NCBI GenBank assembly: GCA_007695365.1
Contig: REDV01000140.1
Location: 1-64,000, forward strand
Source of the DNA: Cryomorphaceae bacterium
Lineage (GTDB): Bacteria; Bacteroidota; Bacteroidia; Flavobacteriales_D; SKUL01
Direction: 5' to 3'
Length of the DNA: 64,000 nt
Within the stretch, counting starts at the first letter, position 1; every line of letters starts with the position of its first letter. The position numbers and the translations under genes are program-made. This document shows positions 17,805-27,291 of this stretch, piece by piece. Below the pieces are notes generated by a model. It was not told the DNA's origin. It did not search any database and worked only from the letters and a program-made list of their open reading frames with translations.

Positions 17805-17812
17805 CAAAGATA
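17805..17812 (-). promoter_or_regulatory. -7 box (TATCTTTG) for yicC-gmk-nadD
   Basis: TATCTTTG on the minus strand ends 17 bp before the yicC ATG. Identical to the metG box, including the flanking GGGCAAAGATA on the plus strand. Confidence 0.6.
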
Positions 17813-17838
17813 GGAAAAAGGGTAGGGGCAGTGAAGCT

Positions 17839-18774
17839 TCAGTTTTGCGACTTCTTTCTGGCGCGGTCAATACCGGGCTTACTGACCAGGTAAACACCTA
17901 TAAAAATGAGGACGGCACTGAGCACCTTGCCCGCAGTCAGCCCACCGGTGTAATCAACAACGCTCCAGCCCAGCCACGCAAAAAGGGCGGCAAATGCCGT
18001 GGCAGTGAGAGGCTGAAGATAAATGTAGCTGCTTACCACGTTGGGGCTTACCACGCGGATGGCGAAGATGTTGAGCAAATACGCAAAGAAGGTGGTGCCA
18101 ATCACCACGAAGGCCGCAGCACCGACGTCGGCAGTAGAAAAGGTGCCCCATTCGATGGCGCTAAACTGGCTCCAACCCACCGGCATCACCACCACAGCCC
18201 CGAGCAGAAATACCCAGCTAATCACGGTAATTGGGCTGTATTTCTGCATAAGTGGCTTTACCATTACGAGGTACAACGCGTAGGAAGCTGCGTTCAAGAG
18301 AATCATCAAATCGCCCTTCCAGTTGCCGCCTAGTGCGCTGCCATCGGCGCTGGTAAGAATGAGCCATACTGCTCCGGCACCTCCTGCAATAATACCTGCT
18401 ACCCGCACACCGGCAATACGCTCGCCCAGCAGCACGCTGGCCATCACGAGCACCAGAATGGGGTTGGCCGTCATGATGATGGCCGCGTTGATGGGTGAAG
18501 TAAGGTTCAGTCCGTTAAAGAAAAGCAGTTGGTTGCCGGCTACACCAAAAAGCCCGCACAGCGCCAAACGCCAAAAATCACGGGGAGCAACAGGCTGGTG
18601 CTGTACCGTGAGCCTGAGTATCCAAAACAAGGTAGTAGCTCCCAAAACACGCAACATGATAAACCCCGATGGTTGTATGAGGTTGGGCATAAGGCCTTTT
18701 GCAATAAGGTAGTTGGCCCCATAAATAAGGTTCACGGCGAGCAAGGCAAGATGCGCCCTAAACAATCCGCTCAT
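17839..18774 (-). CDS. EamA/DMT family transporter
   Basis: 311 aa with ten hydrophobic segments in two five-helix halves, the EamA duplication. The first half begins NLIYGANYLIAKGL and the second around LNAASYALYLVMVKPL. Members export small metabolites or amino acids across the inner membrane; the substrate cannot be read from sequence. Located 3 bp after the hflX stop on the same strand, so the pair is probably one transcript. Confidence 0.9.
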   Translation of the reverse strand: MSGLFRAHLALLAVNLIYGANYLIAKGLMPNLIQPSGFIMLRVLGATTLFWILRLTVQHQPVAPRDFWRLALCGLFGVAGNQLLFFNGLNLTSPINAAIIMTANPILVLVMASVLLGERIAGVRVAGIIAGGAGAVWLILTSADGSALGGNWKGDLMILLNAASYALYLVMVKPLMQKYSPITVISWVFLLGAVVVMPVGWSQFSAIEWGTFSTADVGAAAFVVIGTTFFAYLLNIFAIRVVSPNVVSSYIYLQPLTATAFAALFAWLGWSVVDYTGGLTAGKVLSAVLIFIGVYLVSKPGIDRARKKSQN

Positions 18775-18777
18775 ATC

Positions 18778-19992
18778 CTAGTACAGGAAATTGTCGTAAG
18801 GAAAGCGCTCTGCGTGAATTGTTTTTACCATGTCGTAAAGGCGGTTGCGGAGCATGTCAATATTGGTCTTGTTCTGAGCTGAGATAAACAACACACCATC
18901 TTCACCTGTTCGACCCATCCAGGTTTTTTTCAGGTCGTCGAGTGAGTCGTTGGCCGCTGTGCGGGGAGTAAGATCGTCGGGGTCTTTTTCCTCAAAACTA
19001 AAGGCATCAATCTTATTGAACACCATGAGTGTGGGTTTGTTGAGGCAGCCGATGTCATCCAGGGTTTGGTTCACAATCTCTATCTGCTCTTCAAAACCGG
19101 GATGAGAAATATCAATCACATGTACCAGGATATCGGCTTCGCGAACTTCATCCAGGGTAGATTTAAAGCTCTCAACCAATTGGTGGGGTAGCTTGCGGAT
19201 GAATCCAACCGTATCGCTCAGCAGGCACGGTACGTTGTGAAGCACAATTTTGCGCACGGTGGTATCGAGCGTGGCAAAGAGCTTGTCTTCGGCAAACACT
19301 TCAGACTTGCTCAACAGGTTCATGAGGGTGGATTTCCCTACGTTGGTGTATCCCACAAGTGCCACTCGAACCAACTGACCCCGGTTTCCGCGCTGGGTGG
19401 CCATTTGCTTGTCAATTTTCTCGAGACGCTTTTTAAGGAGTGCAATCTTGTCGAGGATGATCCGGCGGTCGGTTTCTATCTGCGACTCACCCGGCCCGCG
19501 CATCCCGATTCCTCCTTTTTGCCGCTCAAGGTGCGTCCACATGCGCGTGAGGCGTGGCAACAGGTACTGGTATTGGGCCAGCTCTACTTGTGTTTTGGCG
19601 TGAGCAGTACGTGCGCGATTGGCAAAAATATCCAGAATTAAACTGCTCCGGTCAAGCACCTTTACCTTGATGTCATCGTTGGAATTGAGGGAACGCTCAA
19701 TGTTTCGTAGCTGCGATGGCGAAAGTTCATCGTCAAAAATCACCATGTCAATCTTGTGCTCCTCAACATAGTCTACAATTTCATCAAGCTTTCCGCTACC
19801 CACAAATGTGCGCGGGTGGGGGGTGTCAATCTTCTGAACAAAACGCTTTACGGTTTGGGCACCGGCAGTTTCTGCCAGAAAGGCCAGTTCGTCAAGATAG
19901 GCTTTGAGGTGTTCGTCGTCCTGGTGTTGGGTAATGAGCCCTACAAGAACGGCGCGTTCAGTGATGTGGGCGGTTTCAATATTTTGGGCCAT
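18778..19992 (-). CDS. hflX: GTPase HflX
   Basis: 404 aa. Ribosome-associated GTPase that splits stalled or hibernating ribosomes. An N-terminal HflX domain and the GGIGMRGPGESQIETDRR linker precede the G domain with G1 GYTNVGKST, G3 DTVGF, G4 NKID and the C-terminal helical part. Start at MAQNIETAHITERAVLVG. Followed at once by the EamA transporter gene. Confidence 0.95.
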   Translation of the reverse strand: MAQNIETAHITERAVLVGLITQHQDDEHLKAYLDELAFLAETAGAQTVKRFVQKIDTPHPRTFVGSGKLDEIVDYVEEHKIDMVIFDDELSPSQLRNIERSLNSNDDIKVKVLDRSSLILDIFANRARTAHAKTQVELAQYQYLLPRLTRMWTHLERQKGGIGMRGPGESQIETDRRIILDKIALLKKRLEKIDKQMATQRGNRGQLVRVALVGYTNVGKSTLMNLLSKSEVFAEDKLFATLDTTVRKIVLHNVPCLLSDTVGFIRKLPHQLVESFKSTLDEVREADILVHVIDISHPGFEEQIEIVNQTLDDIGCLNKPTLMVFNKIDAFSFEEKDPDDLTPRTAANDSLDDLKKTWMGRTGEDGVLFISAQNKTNIDMLRNRLYDMVKTIHAERFPYDNFLY

Positions 19993-20021
19993 AGGCAGAT
20001 CCCCTTCTTCAGCTATTCAGT

Positions 20022-20477
20022 TCAAAACCAGCCCCTGCCAAGACCTGCCTCGCGAAACGGCCATGGAATAGAGAGCAAAATCAACAACAGGGCAATACCG
20101 AAAAGCGTAGCAACGGTTTTGTATCGCGTGGCGTCGTTGGCAGCCCGCTTGGCACGAGCGCTACCAATAGTAATCAGCGCAATGGCAATGAGCATGCCCA
20201 CAAGGTGCTCCACTGCAAAGAAGCGTGTAATAGGCTGCTTCATGGTTTCGCCCATTTGCGTGAGGGCACTGGCCCAGGGCCCCATAAAGTAGAGTACAAA
20301 TCCGATGATAAGCTGCAAGTGCGCTATCAGCACCGTGTAGAATACCAACTTGCCGTGACCTTTGGTGTAAGGCTTGTTTTGTTTCCATCCGATGATGGAG
20401 GTGATCACGGTATAAAGCAGCACCGCGAGCAAAAGCCAACGGAGCATAGAGTGCATGTGCATGAATCCTGTGTACAT
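20022..20477 (-). CDS. Four-helix inner-membrane protein, unknown
   Basis: 151 aa with four strong membrane helices at about 10-28, 44-66, 87-104 and 122-142. Histidines in the first helix region (HMHSMLRW) and in loop HGK resemble small cytochrome-b-like or DUF membrane proteins of Bacteroidota, but no full haem-binding pattern is certain. Ends with WFREAG-like residues (PWPFREAGLGRGWF). Own promoter box at 20494-20501; transcribed toward hflX, 29 bp away. Confidence 0.75.
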   Translation of the reverse strand: MYTGFMHMHSMLRWLLLAVLLYTVITSIIGWKQNKPYTKGHGKLVFYTVLIAHLQLIIGFVLYFMGPWASALTQMGETMKQPITRFFAVEHLVGMLIAIALITIGSARAKRAANDATRYKTVATLFGIALLLILLSIPWPFREAGLGRGWF

Positions 20478-20493
20478 AGGTTTGTGTTTTGCG

Positions 20494-20501
20494 CAAAGGT
20501 A
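20494..20501 (-). promoter_or_regulatory. -7 box (TACCTTTG) for the four-helix protein
   Basis: TACCTTTG on the minus strand, 16 bp upstream of the ATG at 20477. Confidence 0.55.
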
Positions 20502-20681
20502 ACAAGAATCGATATGCGCAGCTTGCTTGCCATTTCAAGGATGAACCAAAGTGTAACAACGACCAACTGCAAACGCTTGACGGCAAACCGATTTTTTTCT
20601 ACCTTGGCTGCCCGCGCGCCAAAACCTGGAACCAAACGGCCGCTTTTTTCGTAACCCAACCTGCAATTGAACGAAGAAACC

Positions 20682-20921
20682 ATGACAACAAATGACATCA
20701 ACCAATTGTCGCCTCGGCAACTCAGGAGACTTAAAAGACACAACCTGCTTTCTTTTCACAGTTTTATGCTCGTTGCCTTAGTTCTGATGTTCAAGGCATG
20801 TAGTGAAATCAACGCGGTTGTCTTGCTGCTTTCTTTTGGGTTGATGCTCGTGTCCCGAATGTTCTACCAAAACGCACGCTTCATAGATTCCCTGAGGGAA
20901 GACCGCGTAAAAGCGAGTTAG
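20682..20921 (+). CDS. Small two-helix membrane protein, unknown
   Basis: 79 aa from the ATG at 20682; a TTG five codons earlier is also open. An N-terminal hydrophilic, basic segment (SPRQLRRLKRHN) leads to two membrane helices (about 30-46 and 50-65) and a short charged tail. The layout suggests a small inner-membrane protein with a cytoplasmic basic start. I recognise no family. Stands alone before gdhA, which has its own promoter. Confidence 0.6.
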   Translation: MTTNDINQLSPRQLRRLKRHNLLSFHSFMLVALVLMFKACSEINAVVLLLSFGLMLVSRMFYQNARFIDSLREDRVKAS

Positions 20922-21010
20922 ACCGACGGTGTAAAAAGCACCTTTAATGAGCTGATTATCTGAAAGACTGCGCCCTGCTCTGCCCGGGGTTGCAGCTTTC
21001 TTTTTTTGGC

Positions 21011-21018
21011 TACTTTTG
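21011..21018 (+). promoter_or_regulatory. -7 box (TACTTTTG) for gdhA
   Basis: TACTTTTG is 24 bp upstream of the ATG at 21043. It also covers the TTG at 21016 that would extend the frame, so the longer start is unlikely. Confidence 0.6.
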
Positions 21019-21042
21019 CCGCAAACCTTTAATGCTATCAAC

Positions 21043-22410
21043 ATGGATACAGCAACAGCGCACAAATCTGCCATTGAGTCATTTATGGACAAGGTCCGCG
21101 CCAAAAACAGCCACGAACCTGAGTTCCTTCAGGCAGTGGAGGAAGTAGCTGAAACGGTCATTCCATTCATGGAAGAAAACCCGCGCTACAAAAAGCACAA
21201 AATTCTTGAAAGAATGGTGGAGCCTGAGCGTACCATCATGTTTCGTGTTCCCTGGCTCGACGACAAAGGCGAGGTTCAGGTAAACCGCGGTTACCGGGTT
21301 GAATTCAACTCAGCCATAGGCCCTTACAAAGGCGGCATCCGCTTTCATCCCTCAGTGAACCTGAGCATTCTCAAGTTTCTCGGTTTTGAGCAGGTATTTA
21401 AAAACAGCCTCACTACACTGCCCATGGGGGGAGGTAAAGGTGGTTCTGATTTTGACCCCAAAGGGAAGTCAGACAATGAAGTAATGAAGTTTTGCCAGAG
21501 CTTTATGAATGAGCTTTACAGACACATTGGCCCGAATACGGATGTGCCCGCCGGAGATATTGGTGTGGGCGGTCGCGAAGTGGGCTATATGTTTGGTCAG
21601 TATAAGAAGCTGGTAAATGAGTTTACGGGTGTTTTCACCGGTAAAGGTTTCAACTGGGGAGGTTCTCGTATGCGCCCCGAGGCAACGGGCTATGGCTGTG
21701 TGTACTTTGCGGAAGAAATGATGAACTACCTCGGTGACACCATCAAAGGTAAAACCGTGGCAGTTTCCGGCTCAGGTAACGTGGCTCAGTTTGCTTTTCA
21801 CAAGGTTATTCAGATGGGTGGTAAAGTGGTTACACTCTCAGATTCATCTGGTTTTGTTTATGCAGCTGATGGTTTTCACTCGGCTGATTTTGATTTCCTG
21901 CAGGATCTCAAAAACGTACGACGCGGGCGTATTGAAGAAATGGCTGACAGCCGCCCGGGGATAAAATTCTTTGAAGGAAAACGCTCGTGGGAAGTGCCTT
22001 GTGAAATTGACGTTGCATTACCCTGTGCCACGCAAAACGAACTTGACGGCGACGATGCTCACCGCCTCGTAAACAAAGGCGTGAAACTGGTGGCTGAAGG
22101 GGCCAATATGCCCTGCACGCCTGAAGCCGTTGAGGTGTTTTCTGAGCACGGTATCAGCTTTGCCCCGGGTAAAGCTTCCAATGCTGGAGGTGTTTCTACT
22201 TCCGGATTGGAAATGAGCCAGAACTCACTGCGCTACAGCTGGAGTGCAGATGAAGTGGACCGCAGGTTGCACCAAATCATGAAAGATATTCACGCATCTT
22301 GTATCAAATACGGAAGAATGGACGATGGCTCCGTGAACTATGTTCGTGGCGCAAACATCGCCGGATTTGTGAAAGTTGCCGATGCTATGATTGATCAGGG
22401 ACTGGTTTAA
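21043..22410 (+). CDS. gdhA: Glutamate dehydrogenase, hexameric GdhA type
   Basis: 455 aa, the size of the E. coli-type enzyme. Reversible amination of 2-oxoglutarate to glutamate. Shows the substrate-site segment NRGYRVEFNSAIGPYKGG, the catalytic lysine in PMGGGKGG, and the cofactor fold with SGSGNVAQFA. NADP preference is expected from subtype, not proven. A promoter box lies 24 bp upstream and a strong terminator follows 20 bp after the stop. Single-gene unit. Confidence 0.95.
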   Translation: MDTATAHKSAIESFMDKVRAKNSHEPEFLQAVEEVAETVIPFMEENPRYKKHKILERMVEPERTIMFRVPWLDDKGEVQVNRGYRVEFNSAIGPYKGGIRFHPSVNLSILKFLGFEQVFKNSLTTLPMGGGKGGSDFDPKGKSDNEVMKFCQSFMNELYRHIGPNTDVPAGDIGVGGREVGYMFGQYKKLVNEFTGVFTGKGFNWGGSRMRPEATGYGCVYFAEEMMNYLGDTIKGKTVAVSGSGNVAQFAFHKVIQMGGKVVTLSDSSGFVYAADGFHSADFDFLQDLKNVRRGRIEEMADSRPGIKFFEGKRSWEVPCEIDVALPCATQNELDGDDAHRLVNKGVKLVAEGANMPCTPEAVEVFSEHGISFAPGKASNAGGVSTSGLEMSQNSLRYSWSADEVDRRLHQIMKDIHASCIKYGRMDDGSVNYVRGANIAGFVKVADAMIDQGLV

Positions 22411-22429
22411 TTCATCCCTCGCTAACATT

Positions 22430-22463
22430 AAAAACCCCAATCGCTTTTCGGTTGGGGTTTTTT
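22430..22463 (+). terminator. Intrinsic terminator of gdhA
   Basis: CCCCAATCG pairs with CGGTTGGGG (one T-G pair) around CTTTT, flanked by A5 and T6. Positioned 20 bp after the gdhA stop. Confidence 0.88.
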
Positions 22464-22524
22464 GGGGGCCGGTTGCGAATTGAACCAGTGCAAAACCCGC
22501 AATGCCATGCAGAGAATACAACAA

Positions 22525-22555
22525 AAAAAGCCCCACCATATAGGTGAGGCTTTTT
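22525..22555 (-). terminator. Intrinsic terminator of the persulfide dioxygenase gene
   Basis: AAAAAGCC..CACC pairs with GGTG..GGCTTTTT around ATATA with one internal mismatch. Sits 17 bp past the minus-strand stop at 22572, back to back with the gdhA terminator. Confidence 0.82.
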
Positions 22556-22571
22556 GCTGTTTTGGTTATGC

Positions 22572-23987
22572 TTACAGGAGTGTAGAAGGGCACACGTAGT
22601 CACTCTTCTCAATACCTGTTTCAGCTATCGTTTTAAATCCGCCGCGCACATCCACCATGTTGTCCCAGCCGCGTTGCTTGAGGATAGAGGCCGCAATCAT
22701 GCTCCGGTATCCACCTGCGCAGTGCAGTGCGAAAGGTTCGTTTTTGGGGAATTTCTCCAGGTGCTGGTTGATTTGATTCAGTGGCACATTCTCGGCTGCG
22801 AGAAGGTGCTCAGAGTCGAACTCACTCTTTTTACGCACGTCGAACACTTTCATTTCGCCTTTTTTCATGCGCTCTTCCAGTTCGGTGGCGTCAATGCGCT
22901 CTACGCTATCCACTTCCTGACCTGACTTCTTCCAGGCTTCAAATCCACCGTGCAGGTAACCCACAACGTTGTCATATCCCACACGTGAAAGGCGGATGAT
23001 TGCTTCTTCCTCGCGCCCTTCAGGAGCAACGAGCAGAATGGGGTGCTTCACGCCGGGAACCATTTCGCCTACCCACATGGCAAAGTTGGCATCCAGACCG
23101 ATGTTTACGCTGTTCGGAATAAAGCCTTTGGAGAAGGTTTCATCGTCGCGCACATCGAGCATCAGCGCCTGGGTTTCATTGGCGGCTGCCTCAAAAGCCT
23201 CGGGCGAAAGTGGTTGCTTGGAACGATCCATTACGTCGTCCAAAGAGTCATAGCCTTTGATGTTCATAAGCACGTTTTCGGGGAAGTATGCCGGAGGTGC
23301 AGTAAGTCCGGTGAGCAACTGCTTGGTGAATTCCTCTTTGGTGAGTTCGGGATTCAGAGCGTAGTTGGTCTTCTTCTGATTTCCGAGGGTATCAGTGGTT
23401 TCCTTGCTCATCATTTTTCCGCATGCGCTACCGGCACCGTGGTTCGGGTACACAATCAGGTGGTCTGCCAACGGCATAATCTTGTTGCGCAGCGAGTCGA
23501 AAAGATGGCCTGCAAGTTTCTCCTCTGTAAGGTCAGATACCACATGCTGGGCAAGGTCAGGACGACCTACATCTCCAATAAAGAGCGTGTCGCCGGTGAT
23601 AATACCGTGCTCCTTGCCGTTTTCGTCAATCAAGAGGTAGGTTGTGCTCTCCATGGTGTGACCGGGCGTGTGGATGGCTTTGATTTTGTAGGCACCCACC
23701 TCAAATACTTGTCCGTCTTCGGCAATGATGGCGTCAAAACCAGGCTTGGCAGTTGGGCCAAACACAATCTCAGCGCCGGTTTTTTTGGCGAGGTCAAGGT
23801 GACCACTCACGAAGTCGGCGTGAAAGTGCGTTTCAAATACGTATTTGATTTTGGCTCCGTCCGCAGTTGCGCGGTCAATATATGGTTGAACTTCACGAAG
23901 GGGGTCGAAAATGGCCGCTTCGCCGTTGCTTTCCAGATAGTATGCAGCGTGTGCGATGCAACCGGTGTAAATCTGATGTACATTCAT
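22572..23987 (-). CDS. MBL-fold persulfide dioxygenase fused to two rhodanese domains
   Basis: 471 aa from the ATG at 23987 (the frame opens 19 codons earlier, in the leader). Residues 1-240 are a metallo-beta-lactamase fold with THFHAD (His54, His56, Asp58), as in ETHE1-type persulfide dioxygenases that oxidise glutathione persulfide to sulfite. Two rhodanese domains follow, about 255-360 and 375-470. The second has the active Cys in HCAGGYRS; the first has VAPEG in the same place and so lacks the catalytic Cys. It lies downstream of a SulP transporter on the same strand, hinting at sulfur handling, but has its own promoter and terminator. Confidence 0.9.
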   Translation of the reverse strand: MNVHQIYTGCIAHAAYYLESNGEAAIFDPLREVQPYIDRATADGAKIKYVFETHFHADFVSGHLDLAKKTGAEIVFGPTAKPGFDAIIAEDGQVFEVGAYKIKAIHTPGHTMESTTYLLIDENGKEHGIITGDTLFIGDVGRPDLAQHVVSDLTEEKLAGHLFDSLRNKIMPLADHLIVYPNHGAGSACGKMMSKETTDTLGNQKKTNYALNPELTKEEFTKQLLTGLTAPPAYFPENVLMNIKGYDSLDDVMDRSKQPLSPEAFEAAANETQALMLDVRDDETFSKGFIPNSVNIGLDANFAMWVGEMVPGVKHPILLVAPEGREEEAIIRLSRVGYDNVVGYLHGGFEAWKKSGQEVDSVERIDATELEERMKKGEMKVFDVRKKSEFDSEHLLAAENVPLNQINQHLEKFPKNEPFALHCAGGYRSMIAASILKQRGWDNMVDVRGGFKTIAETGIEKSDYVCPSTLL

Positions 23988-24041
23988 GGTTTTTGGGGTT
24001 TTGATGTGTATAATCTTGTTTGTTGTTTTCTTTTGACGATA

Positions 24042-24049
24042 CAAAGTTA
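24042..24049 (-). promoter_or_regulatory. -7 box (TAACTTTG) for the persulfide dioxygenase gene
   Basis: TAACTTTG on the minus strand, 54 bp upstream of the ATG at 23987; the leader is among the longest predicted here. Confidence 0.5.
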
Positions 24050-24106
24050 AGGCAGATACGCTGCACGGGGAGTAACTGATGTTACGAAACTCCTCTTCAT
24101 CCTCTG

Positions 24107-25840
24107 TTAATCTGTGTATTGGGTGAAACGATGGCCGTTGTTGGTCTGCAATGCATAGGGGTCTTTGGTGGGGCCTTCCTTAGATCGGATTTCCCGCACG
24201 GCATCTTCCACGCTCAGGTGAAAGCGACTCACTCCAACATGATCCTGCAAGCCGCAGCGCATAAGCACATCGCGAACAGGCCCGCGGGCTTCGGCAATGT
24301 GCATGGAGATTCCTCGTAATTTCAATTCAGCCACCAAATCAAAAAGTGCATGCGCAGCACTGGAGTCAATGCCTGTGATGGCACCTGCGTTCATCACCAC
24401 GTATTTCGCATCCGGTCGCTTTTCAAGCTCGCGCTCCAGAAAATCACGAATGTAATTGGTGTTGGCAAAGTACATCTGGGCGTCAACCCGAAAAATGAAA
24501 ATATCCGAATCAGTTTCGAGGTCTTTAAAACGAAGGATGTTGCGATACTGTGTTGTGCCGGGCACTCTGCCCAAGATGGCGATGTGCGGGTAAGAAATAC
24601 GGTAAATCACCACTCCCAGCGAGAGGACTACACCAATCAGAATGCCTTCTTCAATGCCCAATGCCAGGGTTCCGAGGGCTGTAATGCTAAAGAGAACAAG
24701 GTCTTGCGGGTCTGTTTTCCAGAGGTGAACTGCTTCGCGGACATCAATCAGCCCTGCTACTGCCACCATGATGATGGCTGCCAATACCGCGTTTGGCAGG
24801 TAGTAGAACAGGTCTGTCAGGAAAAGCAGGGTGAGGATGATCAACAGCGCTGATACGATAGTAGCCAGCCCGGTTTTGGCTCCCGACTGATCATTAACCG
24901 CGGTGCGCGAAAAGCCTCCTGTAACGGGAAAAGCCTTGAAGAAGGCTCCCGCAATATTGGCCATTCCGAGCGCCATAAGCTCCTGGTTGGGTACCACTTT
25001 GTAATCTTTGTGCTTGGCCTGTATAGACTTGGCTACGGCTATGGATTCCATAAAGCCAATAAAAGCAATGGTGAGCGCGATGGGCAGCAACACCGATGCC
25101 GCACCGAAATCCAGCGTTGGCAGTGCAAAAATGTTAAAGCCTCCGGGCACGTCGCGCACAATAGATACGCCTTTCTCATGCCAGTCGAAAGTGGTTACAA
25201 CCCCGATACCGAAAATTACCACCAACAGCGGCCCCGGTATTTTCTTGCTCACCCTTTTCAATCCAACGAGCAGCGCAATGGAAATCACACCTATGAGCAA
25301 GGCTATGGGTTGAATGTCGGCGATATGCGTTACAGCATACCAGAGTGTTTCGTGTACTTTTCCTCCGGGTATATCCATTCCCAAAAGGTGCTTGAGTTGA
25401 CTGATGCCAATAATCACCGCGGCAGCAGATGTAAAGCCTGCAATCACGGGGTGTGAAAGAAAATTCACCAGAAATCCCAACCGGAAAACACCCATGGCGA
25501 ACTGTAGTACACCCACCATTAGGGCCAGTAAAATGGCGTAAGCAATATAGGCGTCGGTACCGACTTCGGCGAGCGCGCCTACACCGCTGGCAATAAGCAG
25601 CGAAACCATGGCCACCGGACCAACGGCCAATTGGCGCGAAGTTCCCATCATGGCGTACACGATCAGCGGAATAGTGCTGGCATAGAGTCCGTAAATAGGA
25701 GGTAAACCTGCCAGCATGGCGTATGCCATACCTTGCGGAATCAGCATCACGCCCACCGTGAGGCCGGCGCCCAGATCACCCCCAAGGTGTTCGCGCTTGT
25801 AGTTGGGAAACCACTCTAATATTGGAAAATAGCGTTTCAT
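24107..25840 (-). CDS. SulP family anion transporter with STAS domain
   Basis: 577 aa from the ATG at 25840. A GTG 14 codons earlier is possible but gives no conserved residues. The N-terminal signature LGGDLGAGLTVGVMLIPQGMAYA and roughly a dozen membrane segments define SLC26/SulP; the C-terminal STAS domain (about residues 440-560, with NAGAITGIDSSAAHAL) regulates transport. Substrates in the family include sulfate, bicarbonate and other anions. The nearby persulfide dioxygenase favours a sulfur-related anion, while many bacterial SulPs carry bicarbonate, so the substrate stays open. Confidence 0.92.
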   Translation of the reverse strand: MKRYFPILEWFPNYKREHLGGDLGAGLTVGVMLIPQGMAYAMLAGLPPIYGLYASTIPLIVYAMMGTSRQLAVGPVAMVSLLIASGVGALAEVGTDAYIAYAILLALMVGVLQFAMGVFRLGFLVNFLSHPVIAGFTSAAAVIIGISQLKHLLGMDIPGGKVHETLWYAVTHIADIQPIALLIGVISIALLVGLKRVSKKIPGPLLVVIFGIGVVTTFDWHEKGVSIVRDVPGGFNIFALPTLDFGAASVLLPIALTIAFIGFMESIAVAKSIQAKHKDYKVVPNQELMALGMANIAGAFFKAFPVTGGFSRTAVNDQSGAKTGLATIVSALLIILTLLFLTDLFYYLPNAVLAAIIMVAVAGLIDVREAVHLWKTDPQDLVLFSITALGTLALGIEEGILIGVVLSLGVVIYRISYPHIAILGRVPGTTQYRNILRFKDLETDSDIFIFRVDAQMYFANTNYIRDFLERELEKRPDAKYVVMNAGAITGIDSSAAHALFDLVAELKLRGISMHIAEARGPVRDVLMRCGLQDHVGVSRFHLSVEDAVREIRSKEGPTKDPYALQTNNGHRFTQYTD

Positions 25841-26035
25841 GCCGTATGGGTTGAATGTAAGCTTTTTTGCTGGTTGCAGCACAGGATTTCGAGGAAGCAG
25901 AGTCTCCCCTTTCGCTGCAAAGGTCTGAATAGGGATGTTTGCGGGTGGTAACCTGTGTTACGGTGCCCGCGGCAATAGCAGGGGCAATACCCGCGTAAAC
26001 AAAGCCGTTATTACCCATAAACCAATCCAATAACC

Positions 26036-27226
26036 ATGCGGTTAGTGCTTTTTGCGTTACTTCTGCCCGCCTTCACTGTTGGGCAAACATGGACACAAAT
26101 TCCCGATTTTCCAGACCATGAACGCGACGACGGTGCCGTGTTCGTGATTGGTAATCAGGCCTACTGCGGAACCGGGTTGCTGCCGTGGTGGTCTTCTACG
26201 CGCGATATGCATGTGCTCAATCTCGACAATGACATGTGGTCTGAAGGAAATGACCTGCCCGAAGGCGAAGAACGACAATACGTGGCTGCTTTTGCGAGTG
26301 AAACGGCCGGCTATTTTGTGGGAGGGTATATCGGTAGCAACAACTTTCTGAATGATGTATGGAAGTACAACCCGGCGTCGGGGCAATGGATGGATTTGGG
26401 CACTTGTCCGTTCGACGAGCGGGGCGGGGCGCTGACCTGGGTGCTAAACGGAACGGCCTACGTGATTGGGGGGCGCAATGCCGATAGCAACGCCCTAGAT
26501 GAAGTTTGGGCCTTTGACCTTGCCACCGAAACATGGAGTGAGCGCAACCCCCTTCCCATGGGAGGACGCTGGCGGTCGGCCGGAGCTGTGCTCAACGGAG
26601 TTGGCTACCTGATTCACGGGCGCGACGAAAACGGCCACTTTCAAAAGGGCCTGTACGCATACGATTCTGAAAACGATTCATGGGACTGGCAATCAGATTT
26701 TCCGGGCGACGGACGCAGTCATGCAGCCATGGCGGCCATAGGCGAGAACTTGTTGGTGTTTGGCGGTAGCGACTCGTTGAATCAGTTTCACGGAGACCTC
26801 TGGCAATTTCATCCGCCCAGCGGAATGTGGACTCAGCTTGAAGATATTCCGGCCCCCGGTCGTCGCGGAGGAATACACTTTGCGCATGGGAATGACTTTT
26901 ATTTTATCACCGGACTCGCAGCCGGGAGCGAGCATCTGAAAGAAGCGTGGAAGTACGGCTGGCCTTCAAGTGTGAATACGTTACCCGAAAAAGAACCCTT
27001 GCTGGTTTTCCCCAATCCGGCCAATGATCATCTCCGAATCGCTGAAATAGATGGTAGTCCGGGGCAGGTAACCATTTTCAATGCCGCCGGACAACCGGTA
27101 TGGCACGAACCAACAGGCGAAAGCACCGACCGTATTTCATTACAACATCTTCCGAATGGGTGGTATCGTGTGGTGTTCGAAAATGCGCAGCACCGGCGTG
27201 CGGCGTCGATAGTTATTGCGCGGTAG
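26036..27226 (+). CDS. Secreted Kelch-repeat protein with T9SS type A sorting domain
   Basis: 396 aa. Signal peptide ends near VGQ (residue 17). Six or so Kelch blades follow, each with a GG pair and spaced Tyr and Trp (for example GYFVGGYIG, AYVIGGRN, LLVFGGSD), giving a beta-propeller. The last 75 residues start FPNPANDHLR and form a type A T9SS sorting domain. Galactose-oxidase-like binding of sugars or proteins at the surface is possible, but no copper site or other catalytic residue was identified. Standalone gene. Confidence 0.9.
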   Translation: MRLVLFALLLPAFTVGQTWTQIPDFPDHERDDGAVFVIGNQAYCGTGLLPWWSSTRDMHVLNLDNDMWSEGNDLPEGEERQYVAAFASETAGYFVGGYIGSNNFLNDVWKYNPASGQWMDLGTCPFDERGGALTWVLNGTAYVIGGRNADSNALDEVWAFDLATETWSERNPLPMGGRWRSAGAVLNGVGYLIHGRDENGHFQKGLYAYDSENDSWDWQSDFPGDGRSHAAMAAIGENLLVFGGSDSLNQFHGDLWQFHPPSGMWTQLEDIPAPGRRGGIHFAHGNDFYFITGLAAGSEHLKEAWKYGWPSSVNTLPEKEPLLVFPNPANDHLRIAEIDGSPGQVTIFNAAGQPVWHEPTGESTDRISLQHLPNGWYRVVFENAQHRRAASIVIAR

Positions 27227-27291
27227 AACGTATTCCGCTATTATTACGGCGGATACGCTCAAACGTACCCGGTTGTAAGAATTAGAAAAGT

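Noticed and set aside
23043-24050. 335-codon open frame antisense to the persulfide dioxygenase gene
   Set aside because: Shadow of a well-supported gene; no start context and no recognisable domain.
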